Source: Hygrophila difformis (lineage: Eukaryota > Streptophyta > Magnoliopsida > Lamiales > Acanthaceae). Taken from it: a DNA stretch of 64,000 nucleotides. Positions 22,865-34,078 of the stretch are shown piece after piece. The DNA is taken from positions 30,226,932 to 30,290,931 of the forward strand of contig JAOANR010000002.1 of NCBI GenBank assembly GCA_030278955.1, in the 5' to 3' direction. Position 1 is the first letter of the stretch. Each line of letters starts with the position of its first letter. Below the pieces are notes generated by a model that did not search any database, was not told where the DNA came from, and saw nothing but the letters and a program-made list of their open reading frames with translations. The position numbers and the translations under genes were made by a program.

Positions 22865-22878
22865 GTCTACCCTCCTTA
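22865..22878 (-). promoter_or_regulatory. Polypurine tract 1 (PPT1), B-type
   Basis: On the element strand TAAGGAGGGTAGAC precedes the LTR start TGTAATACCCGAG. Confidence 0.75.
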
Positions 22879-23007
22879 GAAATCAACTTCGTCCTCGAAG
22901 TTGGGTCGCACTTCGGAAGAAAAAAATAATTGGCACGAAGAAATTATTGAGGCGTGCAATTTAAAATTCTTACCTCAATTCGCGACGACTTTGCGCGGGG
23001 TGTCACA

Positions 23008-23023
23008 TCCTCTCCCCCTTAGG
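23008..23023 (-). promoter_or_regulatory. Second polypurine tract (PPT2), B-type
   Basis: On the element strand CCTAAGGGGGAGAGGA followed by TGTGACACCCCGCG. It lies just after the gag-pol stop, as in the A-type element; 143 bp separate it from the LTR. Confidence 0.6.
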
Positions 23024-23030
23024 ACTGCAG

Positions 23031-23546
23031 TTATGCCCCCATAACTGCTCCTGAGTCGCTTCGGAAAAGGGTTGGATATTTCTGCTTCATATCCGCTTCC
23101 AATTCCCATGTTGCTTCCTCAGTGCCATGATTTGACCATAGGATCTTCACCATCCTCACAGTCTTGTTCCTGGTGACCCTTTCCTTGACATCAAGTATCT
23201 CGATCGGATACTCTTCGTATGTCAGGTCGTCATCTAGCTCAATCACGTCGGGTTGCAACACGTGAGTTGGGTCGTGCACGTACTTCTTCAATTGAGAAAC
23301 GTGAAATACGTTGTGCACTCGCGACAACTCTGGTGGAAGTGCCAAACGATAAGCTAAGGTGCCTACGCAATCCAGAATCTCATACGGACCGATATAGCGA
23401 GGGCTCAGCTTTCCTCGTTTACCGAATCGCATCACCCCCTTCATGGGCGATACTTTCAGCATGACCTTGTCTCCCACCTCAAATTCCAACTCTTGCCGCC
23501 TAGTGTCGGCGTAGCTCTTCTGCCTGTCTTGTGCGGCTTTCATTTT
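23031..23546 (-). pseudogene. Detached C-terminal part of B-type Gag-Pol (GPY/F + chromodomain)
   Basis: In frame with the main gag-pol frame but separated by an amber TAG at 23547-23549. It codes for the end of integrase: the [14 protein letters not shown] module and the chromodomain-like tail (region beginning LTYEEYPIEIL, then KILWSNHG and EATWELEADM). The A-type protein reads CAA-GGx-AAx here, so a Gly codon has become a stop. A separate start at the Met two codons after the stop is possible but unlikely on a polyprotein RNA. The stop is shared by copy 2 (62018-62020), so it predates the duplication or is common to both haplotypes. Confidence 0.85.
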
Positions 23547-26500
23547 CTATTGAACCACCTTGATTTTGCTGTTCATATCCTCAATGAGTTGCGGTCCAAC
23601 AACTATCGAATTATCATCTTTCGTCCAGCACAACGGACTGCGACACTTTCGTCCATAAAGCGCTTCGAATGGTGCCATGCCAATGCTAGCGTGATGACTG
23701 TTGTTGTACGAGAATTCAATCAACGGCAAGTGGTCTTCCCAACTTCCCTTGAATTCGAGTACACACGCTCTTAGCATGTCCTCAAGCGTCTGAATCGTGC
23801 GCTCAGTCTGACCGTCCGTCATTGGATGAAATGCTGTGCTCATCTTGATTTGGGTACCTAAGGCTTCTTGTACTTTAGCCCAGAAGTTGGAGATGAACCT
23901 ACTATCTCGGTCTGAGATAATATCGTGCGGTACTCCGTGCCTTCGGACCACGTTCTCGATGTATGCCTTAGCTAGTTGATCCATCGACCAATTTTCCTTC
24001 ATTGGTATAAAAATGGCGGTTTTCGTTAACCGATCAACTATTACCCAAATTTTATTCATTCCTCGGGGAGATCTTGGCAACCCCGAAACGAAATCCATGG
24101 AGATGCTGTCCCACTTCCAGCTTGGGATCTCCAATGGTTTTACCAAACCTAACGGCTTTTGTCTCACTGCCTTCACCTTCTGGCAGGTTATACACTTGGC
24201 CACAAAGTCGGCAACATCCTTCTTCATCCGTGGCCACCAATAGATTTTCTTCAAATCTTTGTACAACTTATCCCCACCAGGGTGGACTGAGTAAGGTGTA
24301 CTGTGGCCTTCTTCCATGAGTCTTCTCTTCAGTTCCTCGCACTTATGAGGAACGCACCATCTTCCTTTAAAACGGATACTTCCGTCTTCATGGATCATGA
24401 ATCCTACCGTCTTTCCTTCACCTATTTTTCCTTTGATCCTCTGGAGATTCTCGTCGTCCGGCTGGGCTTCTCGAATCTCGTCAAATACGGTAGATTCAAA
24501 TGTTATGGCGTTCACTGTCTCCACCACGGTCCCATAATGGACTAGTTCAGTATCTAACTTAGCTAGGTCCATATACAGTCCCGAAGGTAGAATGAGTGTG
24601 TTCGTCGTGTGCCTCGTCTTGCGACTCAACGCATCCGCTATGACGTTCGCCTTGCCTTCATGGTAGGCTATATCCAGATCGTAATCCTTGATCAGCTCGA
24701 GCCATCTCCTCTGCCTCATATTTAACTCTTTCTGAGTAAATATATACTTGAGGCTCTTGTGATCTGTAAACATCCGACAAGTTCGTCCATATAGATAGTG
24801 TCGCCAGATCTTAAGAGCGAACACTACCGCTGCTAGTTCCAAATCATGTGTCGGGTAGTTTACTTCGTGTGTCTTGAGTTGCCTTGATGCATAAGCAATC
24901 ACTCTATGGTTTTGCATTAGCACGCAACCGAGACCTTCTTTCGAGGCGTCGCTGTACACCTCATAATCCTCAGACTCTGATGGCAATGCTAAAACCGGTG
25001 CTGATGTGAGTCTCCCCTTAAGCTCACGGAATGACTGTTCACACTCAGCTGACCAATCAAACTTCAATCCTTTCTTCAGCAATTGGGTCATCGGTCTCGC
25101 AATTTTTGAAAAGTCTTTCACAAATCTTCGGTAGTATCCGGCTAGTCCTAGGAAACTTCTTACCTCAGTCTGGTTTGTTGGTGCCGGCCAATCAGACACT
25201 GCCGATATCTTCGCCGGGTCGACTGATACTCCTTTAGCCGATACTATATGACCTAGAAAAGCGACTTCATTCTTCGAAAACTCGCACTTAGACAGTTTCT
25301 CGTAGAGTTGATTTTTCCTCAAAAGTCCGAGTACTTGGTGCAAATGACTACGATGCTCTTCCTCATTCCTCGAGTAAACTAGGATGTCGTCGATGAATAC
25401 GACAACACATGAGTCTAGTAACTCTCGGAAAACGCTATTCATGAGGTTCATGAATACTGCGGGAGCATTAGTCAGACCGAAAGACATTACGGTAAATTCG
25501 TAGTGTCCATATCTTGTTCTGAATGCTGTCTTGGGTATATCGTTCTCGGCGATACGCAATTGGTGGTATCCCGACCTTAGATCAACTTTCGAAAATACCG
25601 ACGCTCCTTTCAGTTGATCGAAGAGATCTTCGATCCTAGGTAGCGGGTACTTGTTCTTAATCGTCAATTGATTAAGACCTCTGTAGTCGATGCACAATCG
25701 GAGTCCGCCGTCCTTCTTTTTCACGAACAGGACTGGAGCTCCCCATGGTGACGTGCTCGGCCGAATATATCCCTTTGATAACAACTCCTCAAGTTGTTCT
25801 TTCAGCTCCTTCATCTCAGCAGGCGCCATGCGATATGGTGCCTTTGACACCGGTTCGATTCCGGGTACGAGTTCGATCGTAAACTCAACTTCCCGCTCAG
25901 GAGGCATTCCTGGGATATCCTCCGGGAAGACATCTGGGTATTCGTTCACGACGGGGATACTGTCGATCTTGCTCTCTTCGCCTTCCAGATTATGCACGTA
26001 GCATGCGTACAGTTGGTATCCCTTCTGCATGAGATTGCATAACTTTATTGCATTTACTACCTTGGCACTCTTTTTCTGAGGCTGCATGTAGTAAATGACC
26101 TTCTTTCCGCGACTCTTCGCCAACGAGATCTTCTGCTTCTGGCACTCGATTATAGCCTTGTATCGCGTCAACCAGTCCATTCCCAAAATGATGTCGAAAT
26201 CCTTAAGGTCAAATTCTATGAGATTCGCAAAGAATTCAGTGTTCTTGATTACTATCGGGATCCCGTCGTATCGTTTGGAACACGATACTACCTTACCCGA
26301 TGGTAATTGGATTCCTAAGTTAATGTTATTCGGCGCTGGTAGATCTAACGCAGATATAATTCTCGTGGAAATCAAAGAGCAACTCGCTCCTGAGTCAAAT
26401 AAGACCTTGACAGGTACGCTTAAAGCAGTAAACGTACCTTCGATCACATCACCTTGAGCAGCTAAGTCCGCTTGATTGATCACATTCAGGCGTCCTACTG

Positions 26501-27689
26501 GCCTGCCTTGATTCCCGTGCTGGTTTGGATTCTGAGGTGGCCTCTGTGCCTGCGGAAACCTCTGTCCTTGGTTGTCCTGCTGGTTTGGTCCAGCTGGCCT
26601 GTTTCCCTGAGGACGGTTTATCAGGTCCAACCTTTTGTCAATGCGGTCCTCCCTCGTCCGGCACTCCTTTTTCATATGGCCCTCTCGGCCACAACGGTAA
26701 CAATGCCCCGGTCTTGGGCATTCACGCACCAAGTGCGGAATGTTGCATTCCTGGCATCTGGGTATGAAGGCGCCCTGGTTATCCGGCCTCCGATTTCCTT
26801 GGCCTCCTCGATTGAACTCTCTATTATCTGGCTTCCTCTGACCATCATTTCTTCCGTGGTCATTTCCCCTTCTGAAGTGATTTCCAGTGTTATTGTTCCG
26901 ACTTTTCTTATCAAAGTTGTTTAGGCCCTTGCTCGTCTCTCCATGGTCCTTGCGCTTCAGCTGTTGCACTCGTGCAATTGCCACTGCACGATCGTAAACA
27001 GCCTGCAGAGTTGTGTGCTGTCCGCCAACCAAGATCTCTCTGATGCTGAGGTTCAGCCCCATCTCAAATTTCTGAGCTTTATCAGCATCGGTTGGTACCA
27101 GCCTTGGAGCGAAACGGACGAGCTCTTTAAACTTCGCATAGTATTCTTGAACTGTCTGGGTGCCTTGACGGAGATTAAGGAATTCCTCATACTTAGCAGT
27201 TTTCGTACTGAGGGGATAGAACCTTTCCCTCATCATCTCCTTAAACTCCTCCCAGAAATAGGCGTGTTCGCCATCGGCAAGTCCTCCTTGGTGGTGTTGC
27301 CACCATTCGTCAGCTTCTCCACTTAAATAGTATACGGCCACTCCAACTTTCTCGTTTGCGGGACACCTGACGGCAGTAAGCAGCTTGTCAAAAGTCCTTA
27401 GCCAGTCTTCCAGCTTTGCGGGATCCTCCTGTCCCTCATAATGGGGCGGCTGGTAAGGATTTACCATCGCCAAATAATTTATTCGAGCTGCTGGGGGTGG
27501 CACTGCTGCCTGTGCTTGATTAACTTCCGCGTTTCCTAAGGCAATGAGGACTTGCTCAACTGTCCTCAGTCGTTCATCCATTGCGTTAGGAGCAGGGTTA
27601 GGTTGACCTTCTGGATTCGGCGGGTTTGCACCAACTGGAACATTAGCGTTCCCTGGAATCTCAGCTCTAGGTCTCCCTCTGGGCGGCAT
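23547..27689 (-). CDS. gag-pol: Gag-Pol of B-type chromovirus, ends at premature amber stop
   Basis: 1,380 codons from the ATG at 27689 (start M-P-P-R-G-R, matching the A-type start; an in-frame ATG lies 4 codons upstream). Order: Gag; zinc knuckles (C312-C315-H319-C324, C330-C333-H338-C343); protease (LFDSGAS, D432); reverse transcriptase (D703, FIDD 765-768); RNase H (D914, E951, D976, D1019); integrase HHCC (H1129, H1136, C1166, C1169) and D1199-D1260-E1296. It ends at a TAG just after the integrase core, so the GPY/F and chromodomain tail (23031-23546) is made only by read-through. The chromodomain is thought to steer integration to heterochromatin, so the truncated form might still copy RNA but integrate poorly or differently. 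Very similar to the A-type protein along its length. Confidence 0.9.
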   Translation of the reverse strand: MPPRGRPRAEIPGNANVPVGANPPNPEGQPNPAPNAMDERLRTVEQVLIALGNAEVNQAQAAVPPPAARINYLAMVNPYQPPHYEGQEDPAKLEDWLRTFDKLLTAVRCPANEKVGVAVYYLSGEADEWWQHHQGGLADGEHAYFWEEFKEMMRERFYPLSTKTAKYEEFLNLRQGTQTVQEYYAKFKELVRFAPRLVPTDADKAQKFEMGLNLSIREILVGGQHTTLQAVYDRAVAIARVQQLKRKDHGETSKGLNNFDKKSRNNNTGNHFRRGNDHGRNDGQRKPDNREFNRGGQGNRRPDNQGAFIPRCQECNIPHLVRECPRPGHCYRCGREGHMKKECRTREDRIDKRLDLINRPQGNRPAGPNQQDNQGQRFPQAQRPPQNPNQHGNQGRPVGRLNVINQADLAAQGDVIEGTFTALSVPVKVLFDSGASCSLISTRIISALDLPAPNNINLGIQLPSGKVVSCSKRYDGIPIVIKNTEFFANLIEFDLKDFDIILGMDWLTRYKAIIECQKQKISLAKSRGKKVIYYMQPQKKSAKVVNAIKLCNLMQKGYQLYACYVHNLEGEESKIDSIPVVNEYPDVFPEDIPGMPPEREVEFTIELVPGIEPVSKAPYRMAPAEMKELKEQLEELLSKGYIRPSTSPWGAPVLFVKKKDGGLRLCIDYRGLNQLTIKNKYPLPRIEDLFDQLKGASVFSKVDLRSGYHQLRIAENDIPKTAFRTRYGHYEFTVMSFGLTNAPAVFMNLMNSVFRELLDSCVVVFIDDILVYSRNEEEHRSHLHQVLGLLRKNQLYEKLSKCEFSKNEVAFLGHIVSAKGVSVDPAKISAVSDWPAPTNQTEVRSFLGLAGYYRRFVKDFSKIARPMTQLLKKGLKFDWSAECEQSFRELKGRLTSAPVLALPSESEDYEVYSDASKEGLGCVLMQNHRVIAYASRQLKTHEVNYPTHDLELAAVVFALKIWRHYLYGRTCRMFTDHKSLKYIFTQKELNMRQRRWLELIKDYDLDIAYHEGKANVIADALSRKTRHTTNTLILPSGLYMDLAKLDTELVHYGTVVETVNAITFESTVFDEIREAQPDDENLQRIKGKIGEGKTVGFMIHEDGSIRFKGRWCVPHKCEELKRRLMEEGHSTPYSVHPGGDKLYKDLKKIYWWPRMKKDVADFVAKCITCQKVKAVRQKPLGLVKPLEIPSWKWDSISMDFVSGLPRSPRGMNKIWVIVDRLTKTAIFIPMKENWSMDQLAKAYIENVVRRHGVPHDIISDRDSRFISNFWAKVQEALGTQIKMSTAFHPMTDGQTERTIQTLEDMLRACVLEFKGSWEDHLPLIEFSYNNSHHASIGMAPFEALYGRKCRSPLCWTKDDNSIVVGPQLIEDMNSKIKVVQ

Positions 27690-28014
27690 TCTGATGACCA
27701 AACATGCAGATGTTAGATTCGCGGTTAGATGAAAGTTAATAGTCGAGTTAGACTATGGTCAGAATCCTATCTCCAAAACTCTAGGTGCGAAAGGAAAACC
27801 GAAATGGCAAGAAGGAAGAACACTAAGTACGAAATTCCATAGAAAAAATGCTTTAACAGCGAGGATTACATCATGATATACTACTAAGTTATCACTACGA
27901 AAAATGTGATAACGATACGGTAACAAGATGTGAATACACTAATACGCAATATACGGAATCAGAAAACTAGCAAAAACAAGTAAAGAAGTCCATCTCGGAA
28001 ATCGCATACAACTC

Positions 28015-28470
28015 CTAAAGCAAGTAATCCGGGGAGTAGCCGAGCATCCTACGATCGGCCTCTACCTCCTCGTCAGTGTCAAGAGGCAGTGGAGGGTTCT
28101 CCACAACCTCCTCGGGGTCCTCTTCTTCAACGTTGATAAACTCATCCGGATCAAACTCCTCCTCCTCTTCCATCTCTGGCTCAGGGTTAAGCTGGTTTTG
28201 CAACCCAACTATGACCTCCTCCAATGCAAATATGCGTCCCTGCAACATGTGCACGTGGTGTCGGCAATCCTCAAACTCAGCTGCAAGAGCATCGTGGCGA
28301 GCGGCCATCTGGTTACTCCTAATAGTCATAGCCTCCATCCTCTCTTCTATTGCCACAATCCTATTCCTATCGTTTGCGGCATCCCTAGTAATATGGCGAA
28401 GTTCATGCGTGATATCGGACATAGAGCACAACAAGCGCATGATGGAATCCTGTAATCTTGGGTCGGCCAT
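28015..28470 (-). CDS. ORF0: coiled-coil acidic protein upstream of gag (B-type)
   Basis: 151 codons, between the primer-binding site (28719-28731) and gag, ending 325 nt before the gag ATG. It starts M-A-D and has a long helical stretch (about 10-95) with heptad-like L/I/M/V positions and many R/E/Q, then a strongly acidic segment (about 97-121, including EEEDPEE at 115-121), then PP and D as in the A-type ORF0, and an extra C-terminal 25 residues ending in Y-L-L. Position, start, helix-then-acid layout and the EEEDPEE-x4-PP-x-D signature are shared with the A-type frame at 14294-14629, although the helices have diverged. Function unknown. No transmembrane segment or signal peptide is seen. 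An env-like gene is unlikely, because those normally lie after pol. Confidence 0.65.
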   Translation of the reverse strand: MADPRLQDSIMRLLCSMSDITHELRHITRDAANDRNRIVAIEERMEAMTIRSNQMAARHDALAAEFEDCRHHVHMLQGRIFALEEVIVGLQNQLNPEPEMEEEEEFDPDEFINVEEEDPEEVVENPPLPLDTDEEVEADRRMLGYSPDYLL

Positions 28471-28718
28471 CTAACATGCAAATTTTTACATTAAGGGATA
28501 TGCCACACATAAAAATAATTTTGTTAATGCACATGCTTCCCCCCAAAAATAGTACTAATTTTCAAGACTTGTCGAATTTGCGAGATATACCTTTCCATGG
28601 GTTTTAAAAATAAAGTTCCCTTTTTCCATGGAAATAATACTCAAAATGCTTAAAAATAATATTGAATAATTTAGGCCTCTATAGTGGGCCGAAAAATAAT
28701 AGCTTTAAAAAATTTTCG
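28471..28718 (-). other. B-type untranslated leader
   Basis: Between ORF0 and the primer-binding site. It contains CCATGG-flanked T/A runs (28595-28633) shared with the A- and N-type leaders. No coding signal. Confidence 0.5.
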
Positions 28719-28731
28719 GGCTCTGATACCA
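28719..28731 (-). promoter_or_regulatory. Primer-binding site, B-type (tRNA-iMet)
   Basis: On the element strand TGGTATCAGAGCC, 3 nt after the 5' LTR end. Confidence 0.92.
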
Positions 28732-28734
28732 CTT

Positions 28735-29841
28735 TGTAACACCCCGGATTTGATCACCCAGGCCAGGGCATTACCGCCACACCTTTCTAAACAAGACACG
28801 AACCAAGTCGAGCTTATTCAGAAAGATGCTAAGGCTAAGTTGTACCAAATTTTCAAAACAATTTAAAATCCATTCAAATATACCCGAAGTAAAATCAATT
28901 AAGAGTATCACATGCATGAAAAATAAATAATAACAGTGCGGAAGCAAAATAGGGCCAAACAGACGGCCAAAACCAAAGTTCAATGTCCAAGTCCAATACG
29001 AGAAATTTAAAAATAAATTTAATGCGACAAGTCCTTTCTTCATAAAATCCCATCCCGGCATGCCATAACTTACTCTGCGAAAATAGAAAACAACAATTTA
29101 TCAGTACAAACGGTACTGCGTAAGTTAATGTATAGCATGACAAACTTTAAAGTTTTAGAAGAGTAATAAAAAGACGGAATTTTAATATCTAAAATAAACG
29201 AGTAATATACTTTACGGAAATTCTTCACTATACCACATGTATAATTACCAATGTTCATTTTGATCGAGGACATCCAAAAATTACCCGCTTGGGCACTTAT
29301 GTCCACAAGCCGCCGGTATCAACGATCCTGGGCCTTAGCCGTTTGAGATCAATTACCCGCTTGGGCACTTATGTAAATGTGAGAGTAGCGGACCCTATAC
29401 AGACACACTCCGGAGCCCTAGGTAACCCATACAGATACACCTAGGAGTATAGACTCATACAAACACGCAACAATATTTCCTTGGCGCCGTTTTGGCCACC
29501 AAAAAGAGGGGGCGGCCCAACGAGCCCACGCCAAGTGCACTTACCCTCCAAAATTGGGCATCTAACTCGATCAAAACTCACAAAGTTTCAAAATTCACAT
29601 TTTAACCATTACAACCCATGACTACATTTCCAGAATTCATAAGATTCACAAAAGAGTAGCAATTGACTCATTAATCATCCAAACGTACGAAAACAAGTTT
29701 ACCGGTAAAGAACACACCGTAGCAGTTTTCGAATTCGCACTAGGAAATGTAGTAAAACTTTGTAGAAATTTCTGAAAATTTTACAGGTACTAGGACACAT
29801 CAAAATAAGCGTTTTTCTCAGAAATAGGCCTTACCAAATTC
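28735..29841 (-). repeat. B-type 5' LTR, truncated
   Basis: Matches the 3' LTR from 20256 to about 21383, then stops at TTACCAAATTC. About 1.5 kb of LTR, including U3 and any promoter, is missing, and L-type LTR sequence follows. A deletion of about 27 bp relative to the 3' LTR lies near 29373. This copy cannot be transcribed from its own 5' LTR as it stands. Confidence 0.88.
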
Positions 29842-29842
29842 A
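29841..29842. other. Junction of B-type LTR to L-type LTR (duplication breakpoint)
   Basis: B-type LTR up to ACCAAATTC is joined directly to L-type LTR at AAAAAGAGATATTT (L-type LTR position about 93). There is no target-site duplication, terminal TG/CA or long homology at the join. Since B-type follows L0 in both flanking copies, this is where one copy of the repeated unit would end and the next begin. Confidence 0.7.
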
Positions 29843-30766
29843 AAAAGAGATATTTTTGAAGCGTGAATTTAATTAGGTAAATCCTAGTGGATTACCTTTA
29901 GGGAATTAAAAACTTTTAAAGGACCATTAAATTAACCGTAAGTATCGAACTATAGTACGATTTATTTAAATCCATATAATTAGTTTTAACTATTTAGTCG
30001 GAATTTGAAATAATTAGTTACATTTAAATATAGATCATCGGTAGTGAATTCGAAAAGTTATTTAACTACGAATGAGACTTAATTAAACTAATGCGAATAA
30101 TGAGCTGATGAACTTATAAGAAAATATCCGATTTTATTATTAATGGAGGAGCTTACTAAATCTTTAAAATACCAACTCAAATTAATTTAGTCTGGACTAG
30201 TAAGTTGCAGACTATTTGATAAAAAGGAAGTATTATCAGCTTTGAAACGAATTGAAGTATTGGATAAGAGTTAAGGTGAACAATTAATCACCATAATTCA
30301 ATTTAAAATACTTAGTCAACTAAATTATGGGATTCATGAGCGGCCAGATCCTAAATAAACAAATTGCTTAATTACTAAACCCCAAGATTTGGACTATTTT
30401 TGCTAATGGATCAAGTTAATTAAAATTTAAGTACATTTAATTTATAAGCGATCGGACTAGATGTTATTAGGCTCGAATTATTTTGATAGTAGACCCACTA
30501 TTAGGTAATATAAACCCACCAGTCCACTAAACTACATTATGCACTTTAAAACTACGAATTTAATTAAAAGCTTATTATTTGGGTTTGAGCTCAGGGATAA
30601 TTAAAGACGAACAATGCGATGATAATTTCGGGCGAATCATACCTATCCCAAATTCTTCTATAAGTTGTTTTTGAGTATTGGAGTAAATAATATTAAACTT
30701 GGATTAAATTATAGAAACAAGTCCGTATAATTAAAATTACAAAGACTTAACAACAAATTGATGAAA

Positions 30767-31129
30767 TATTAGAGTCTAAATAAATATTACTAGGCATGAG
30801 CAAAGTGATTAAATAAATAACCACGGACGGAATAAAACACTTACCAACAACCGATTAATCAATCAGCTAAGAAACGCAATAGTTTGAGTGAATCGAAGAT
30901 CACCCCTTTCTTTCTCTCTCTCGGCCGATTGGCCCTCCCTTTCTCCCGTTCTATTCCCAACTTTTCGACTCTTACACAATAACCCCATTATAATCCTAAA
31001 GGTTAAATAATTGCAAAAAGGCCCTTCCACTCTCTATTGAAACAAAGGGACCCCATCCGGACTTGAATGTAGAATAACCAAATATCAAAATATTTAAACA
31101 GTCCAGTTTAATTAAATCGGGTCATTACA
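30767..31129 (-). mobile_element. Possible foreign LTR end inside L0
   Basis: Alignment by eye to the L-type LTR breaks after ATGAAA (30766) and resumes after 31129. On the minus strand the inserted piece begins TGTAATGACCCG, like an LTR start of another family, and it is not repeated elsewhere in the window. The inner end has no visible partner terminus or target-site duplication, so it is a fragment or a replacement. Confidence 0.35.
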
Positions 31130-32308
31130 TTGGGTATGTTTAAAGATATTGGATAAGTATTAAACAAGGATAAAATTATAGAGGTTAAAATCCTTATAAT
31201 TAAAATACTTGATCCATTTAATTATCGAAAATAGTCCGACTTCTAAATATATGATCCCGAATTTGAAGAATTGAGGATTTGGACTATTTGGCCAGCGGTA
31301 CCAATTAATAATTGATTCGAACACGTTAAATCAAGTCAATTAATAAGATTATGAGTTTTAAGGAATTATTAGGTCTATAATTCAAGATAATTAGGTGATT
31401 AAGTCCAACACATTAAATTACATGGGTGAGAATATTGAAAATTATTAAGTCCGCAATTAGACAAATTAAGTCAATAATTTAAATTAATTAGTGGGTTAAA
31501 TCAAGATTGGGATTAGAATTAGGCCAATTAAATTAATAAGTCCAATAAACCAATTGGGAGAATAAAAGAAACAAAATAGATGGAGCCCAACCCAAAAGCC
31601 CAATATCTAACCCTAAAACCCATTAACCCACACAAAACCCTAACCCTAAAAATTAGGGTTACTGCCGCCGCCCTCGCCGGAGTCCGGCGCCGTCATCACC
31701 GCCGGCAGCTCTCCGGCGACTCCTCCGGCAGCCGCCGCCTCCGCCATTCAACACCATTTTCCCCAAAATCCTCCCCACCTCCGGCGACCACCCCTTAAGT
31801 CCCAAACTCCGGATCTTGAGCCGTCACCACCTCCGATGGCCACCACCGCGGCCCTGACCACCACAGCCGCACTACCCCTGCGCCTCCACCGCCCACCTCC
31901 ATTTTCGCCACCACCGCACCACCACACACCCGCGGCCGCAGTCACCATCCTCTCCCAAATCCGAACACCTGCTACCTTCAATCGAACCACCACCACAACC
32001 GCCCCAAAATTCCCCATATCCACCGCGCGCGGCCGCCGGTTTCCGATCTCACCGCCACATAACACCCCTACATCCTCCATTCCCAAAATCAAGCACCAAT
32101 AATTCAACCAACACCACAAAACAAAATAAATAAAAGTGAAGGGAGAAGGAGATAGAGACAACAATAACAAGAAAAATAGGGAGGGGGCGCCACTGCCGGC
32201 ACCATCCCATCACCGGAAGCCGCGGCTGTCCCATCCTGTCGCCATCCCGTCGCGGCCGCCACGCCGCTGCCTTGTCAAACAGCCGCCCGGAGTCCACGCT
32301 GTAGTGTT

Positions 32309-32313
32309 GTACT
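32309..32313. repeat. Target-site duplication GTACT, left, of L-type element
   Basis: GTACT precedes the L-type 5' LTR. The same word follows its 3' LTR at 52619-52623 (and at 2940-2944 in copy 1). Confidence 0.88.
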
Positions 32314-34040
32314 TATAACACCCCGTAAAATTTCTAAATAAAAATTTAGATTCTAATAAGTAGGTATTCAAAATTTCTTATAAATTAAAATTTTTGGAGG
32401 ATTAAAAAGAGATATTTTTGAAGCGTGAAATTAATTAGGTCAATCCTATTGGATTGCTTTTAAGGAATTGAAAAACTTTTAAAGGACCATTAAAATAACC
32501 AATAAGTATCGGATTATAGTATGATTTATCTAAATCCATGCAATTAGTTATAACTATTTAGTCGGGATTTAAAATAACTAGTTACATTTAAATGTAGATC
32601 CTCAGTAGCGAATTCGAAAAGTTATTTAACTACGAGTAAGACTTAATTGAACAAATGCGAATAATGAGTTGATGAACGTGTAAGAAAAATATCCGATTTT
32701 ATTATTAAAGGGGTAGCTTACTAAATCTTTAAAATACCAAATTAAATTAATTTAGTCTGGACTAGTAAGTTGCAGACTATTTGATAAAAAGGAAGTATTA
32801 TCAGCTTTGAAACGAAAAGAAGTATTGGATAAGAGTTAAGGTGAACAATTAATCACCATAATTCAATTTAAAATACTTAGTCAACTAAATTATGGGATTC
32901 ATGAGCGGCCAGATCCTAAATAAACAAATTGCTCGATTACTAAACCACAAGATTTGGACTATTTTTGCTAATGGATCAAGTTAATTAAAATTTAAGTACA
33001 TTTAATTCATAAGCGACCGGACTAGATGTTATTAGACTCGAATTATTTTGATAGTAGACCCACTATTAGGTAATATAAACCCACGAGTCCACTAAACTAC
33101 ATTATGCAATTTAAAACTACGAATTTAATTAAAAGCTTATTATTTGGGTTTGAGCTCAGGGATAATTAAAGACGAACAATGCGATGATAGTTTCGGGCGA
33201 ATCATACCTATCCCAAATTCTTCTATAAGTTGTTCTTGAGTATTGGAGTAAATAATATTAAACTTGGATTAAATTATAGAAACAAGTCCGTATAATTAAA
33301 ATTACAAGACTTAACAACAAATTGATGAAAATTTATGGATTTTGGGATTAAATTATTAAGAGGGTCTAAATCCAACAAATTAAATTACAAGTGTTAGATT
33401 ATTAAAAAATCGTTAAGTCCACAAGTTAGACCAATTAGACCAATTAAATCCATAACCTAAATTAATTGGTTAATCAAGTCCTTACAATTAAATTTAAATG
33501 CTAGACCCGTTTGATTGTTAAAAATTGTCCGACTTTTAATTAAGGACGGTCCCAAATTGGAGAAGATAGAGTCTCGAATTATTTCGACTAGCGGTATCGA
33601 TTAGAAGAAGATTCAAGCTCACTAAACCCATTGGATTAAATGACATGAACATTTGAGCTTGATTAATCTATTATAATTAAAATACTTAACCCATCGCGGC
33701 ATCACCCGATTATTAAATAGTGGTTGTCCCGAGTTTAGAGAATTGAGAATTTTGGACTACTTGGCTAACGGTGATAATTAATAATTGATTTAAGTCCATT
33801 AAATTAATTCAATTCATAGGATTATGAGTTTTAAGTAATTATTAGGTCCATAATTCAAAATAATTAGTCAAATAAGTCCAACACATTAAATTATATAACT
33901 GTGAGATTATTACAATTATTAAGTCCATAATCAAAAATTAATAGCTATTTAAGTCCATTATGTAGAGTTGGGCCAATTGTATTAAATGGTCCAATATGCA
34001 ACACCAAGGAATTGATTAAGCCAAACTACACTAAGCCCAA

Positions 34041-34078
34041 GCCCAACCCTAAAACCAACCCTAACCCTAAACCTAACC
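34041..34078 (+). repeat. Short telomere-like CCCTAA words in L-type LTR
   Basis: Several CCCTAA/CCCTAAA words in a row; also at 40338-40365 and 31632-31660. Too short and imperfect for an interstitial telomere; likely chance or a telo-box-like promoter motif. Confidence 0.4.

Larger units (their letters stand above)
1..29841. repeat. Segmental duplication, copy 1 (continues left of the window)
   Basis: This stretch matches 49678 onward, base for base apart from small indels and a few substitutions. It holds, in order, an L-type LTR tail with an A-type solo LTR in it, the end of the older L0 LTR, AT-rich DNA, a LINE end, an N-type LTR fragment and a B-type element. Copy 1 also carries an 11.2-kb A-type element (6467-17667) that copy 2 lacks. 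The right edge is the abrupt switch from B-type LTR to L-type LTR at 29841/29842. Real tandem duplication and assembly or haplotype artefact are both possible. Confidence 0.85.
20256..29841 (-). mobile_element. B-type Ty3/gypsy chromovirus, 5' LTR truncated
   Basis: On the element strand: truncated 5' LTR (29841 to 28735), primer-binding site, ORF0, gag-pol with one in-frame amber codon, PPT2, PPT1 and a full 3' LTR (22864 to 20256). Left flank is GAACT; the right target-site duplication is missing because the 5' LTR ends abruptly at 29841 against L-type sequence. The two LTRs differ by a few substitutions and a short deletion near 29373, so it is older than the A-type element. A second copy starts at 58735 and runs off the window. 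Confidence 0.9.
29842..32313 (+). mobile_element. L0 LTR, 5' part (older L-type LTR)
   Basis: Related, with clear divergence, to the L-type LTRs at 32406 and 38704 onward, but missing the first ~92 bp. It contains a foreign segment (30767-31129) and a GC-rich proline-codon-like block (31640-31790 and beyond) with CCCTAA words, as in the other L-type LTRs. At GTACT (32309-32313) the L-type element is inserted; the rest of this LTR continues at 52619. Confidence 0.8.

Noticed and set aside
28015..28470. ORF0 as an env-like gene
   Set aside because: Env-like frames lie after pol; this frame is before gag and has no signal peptide or membrane segment.
34041..34078. CCCTAA repeats as interstitial telomere
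   Set aside because: Only a few imperfect words within an LTR; other L-type LTRs have them at the same place.
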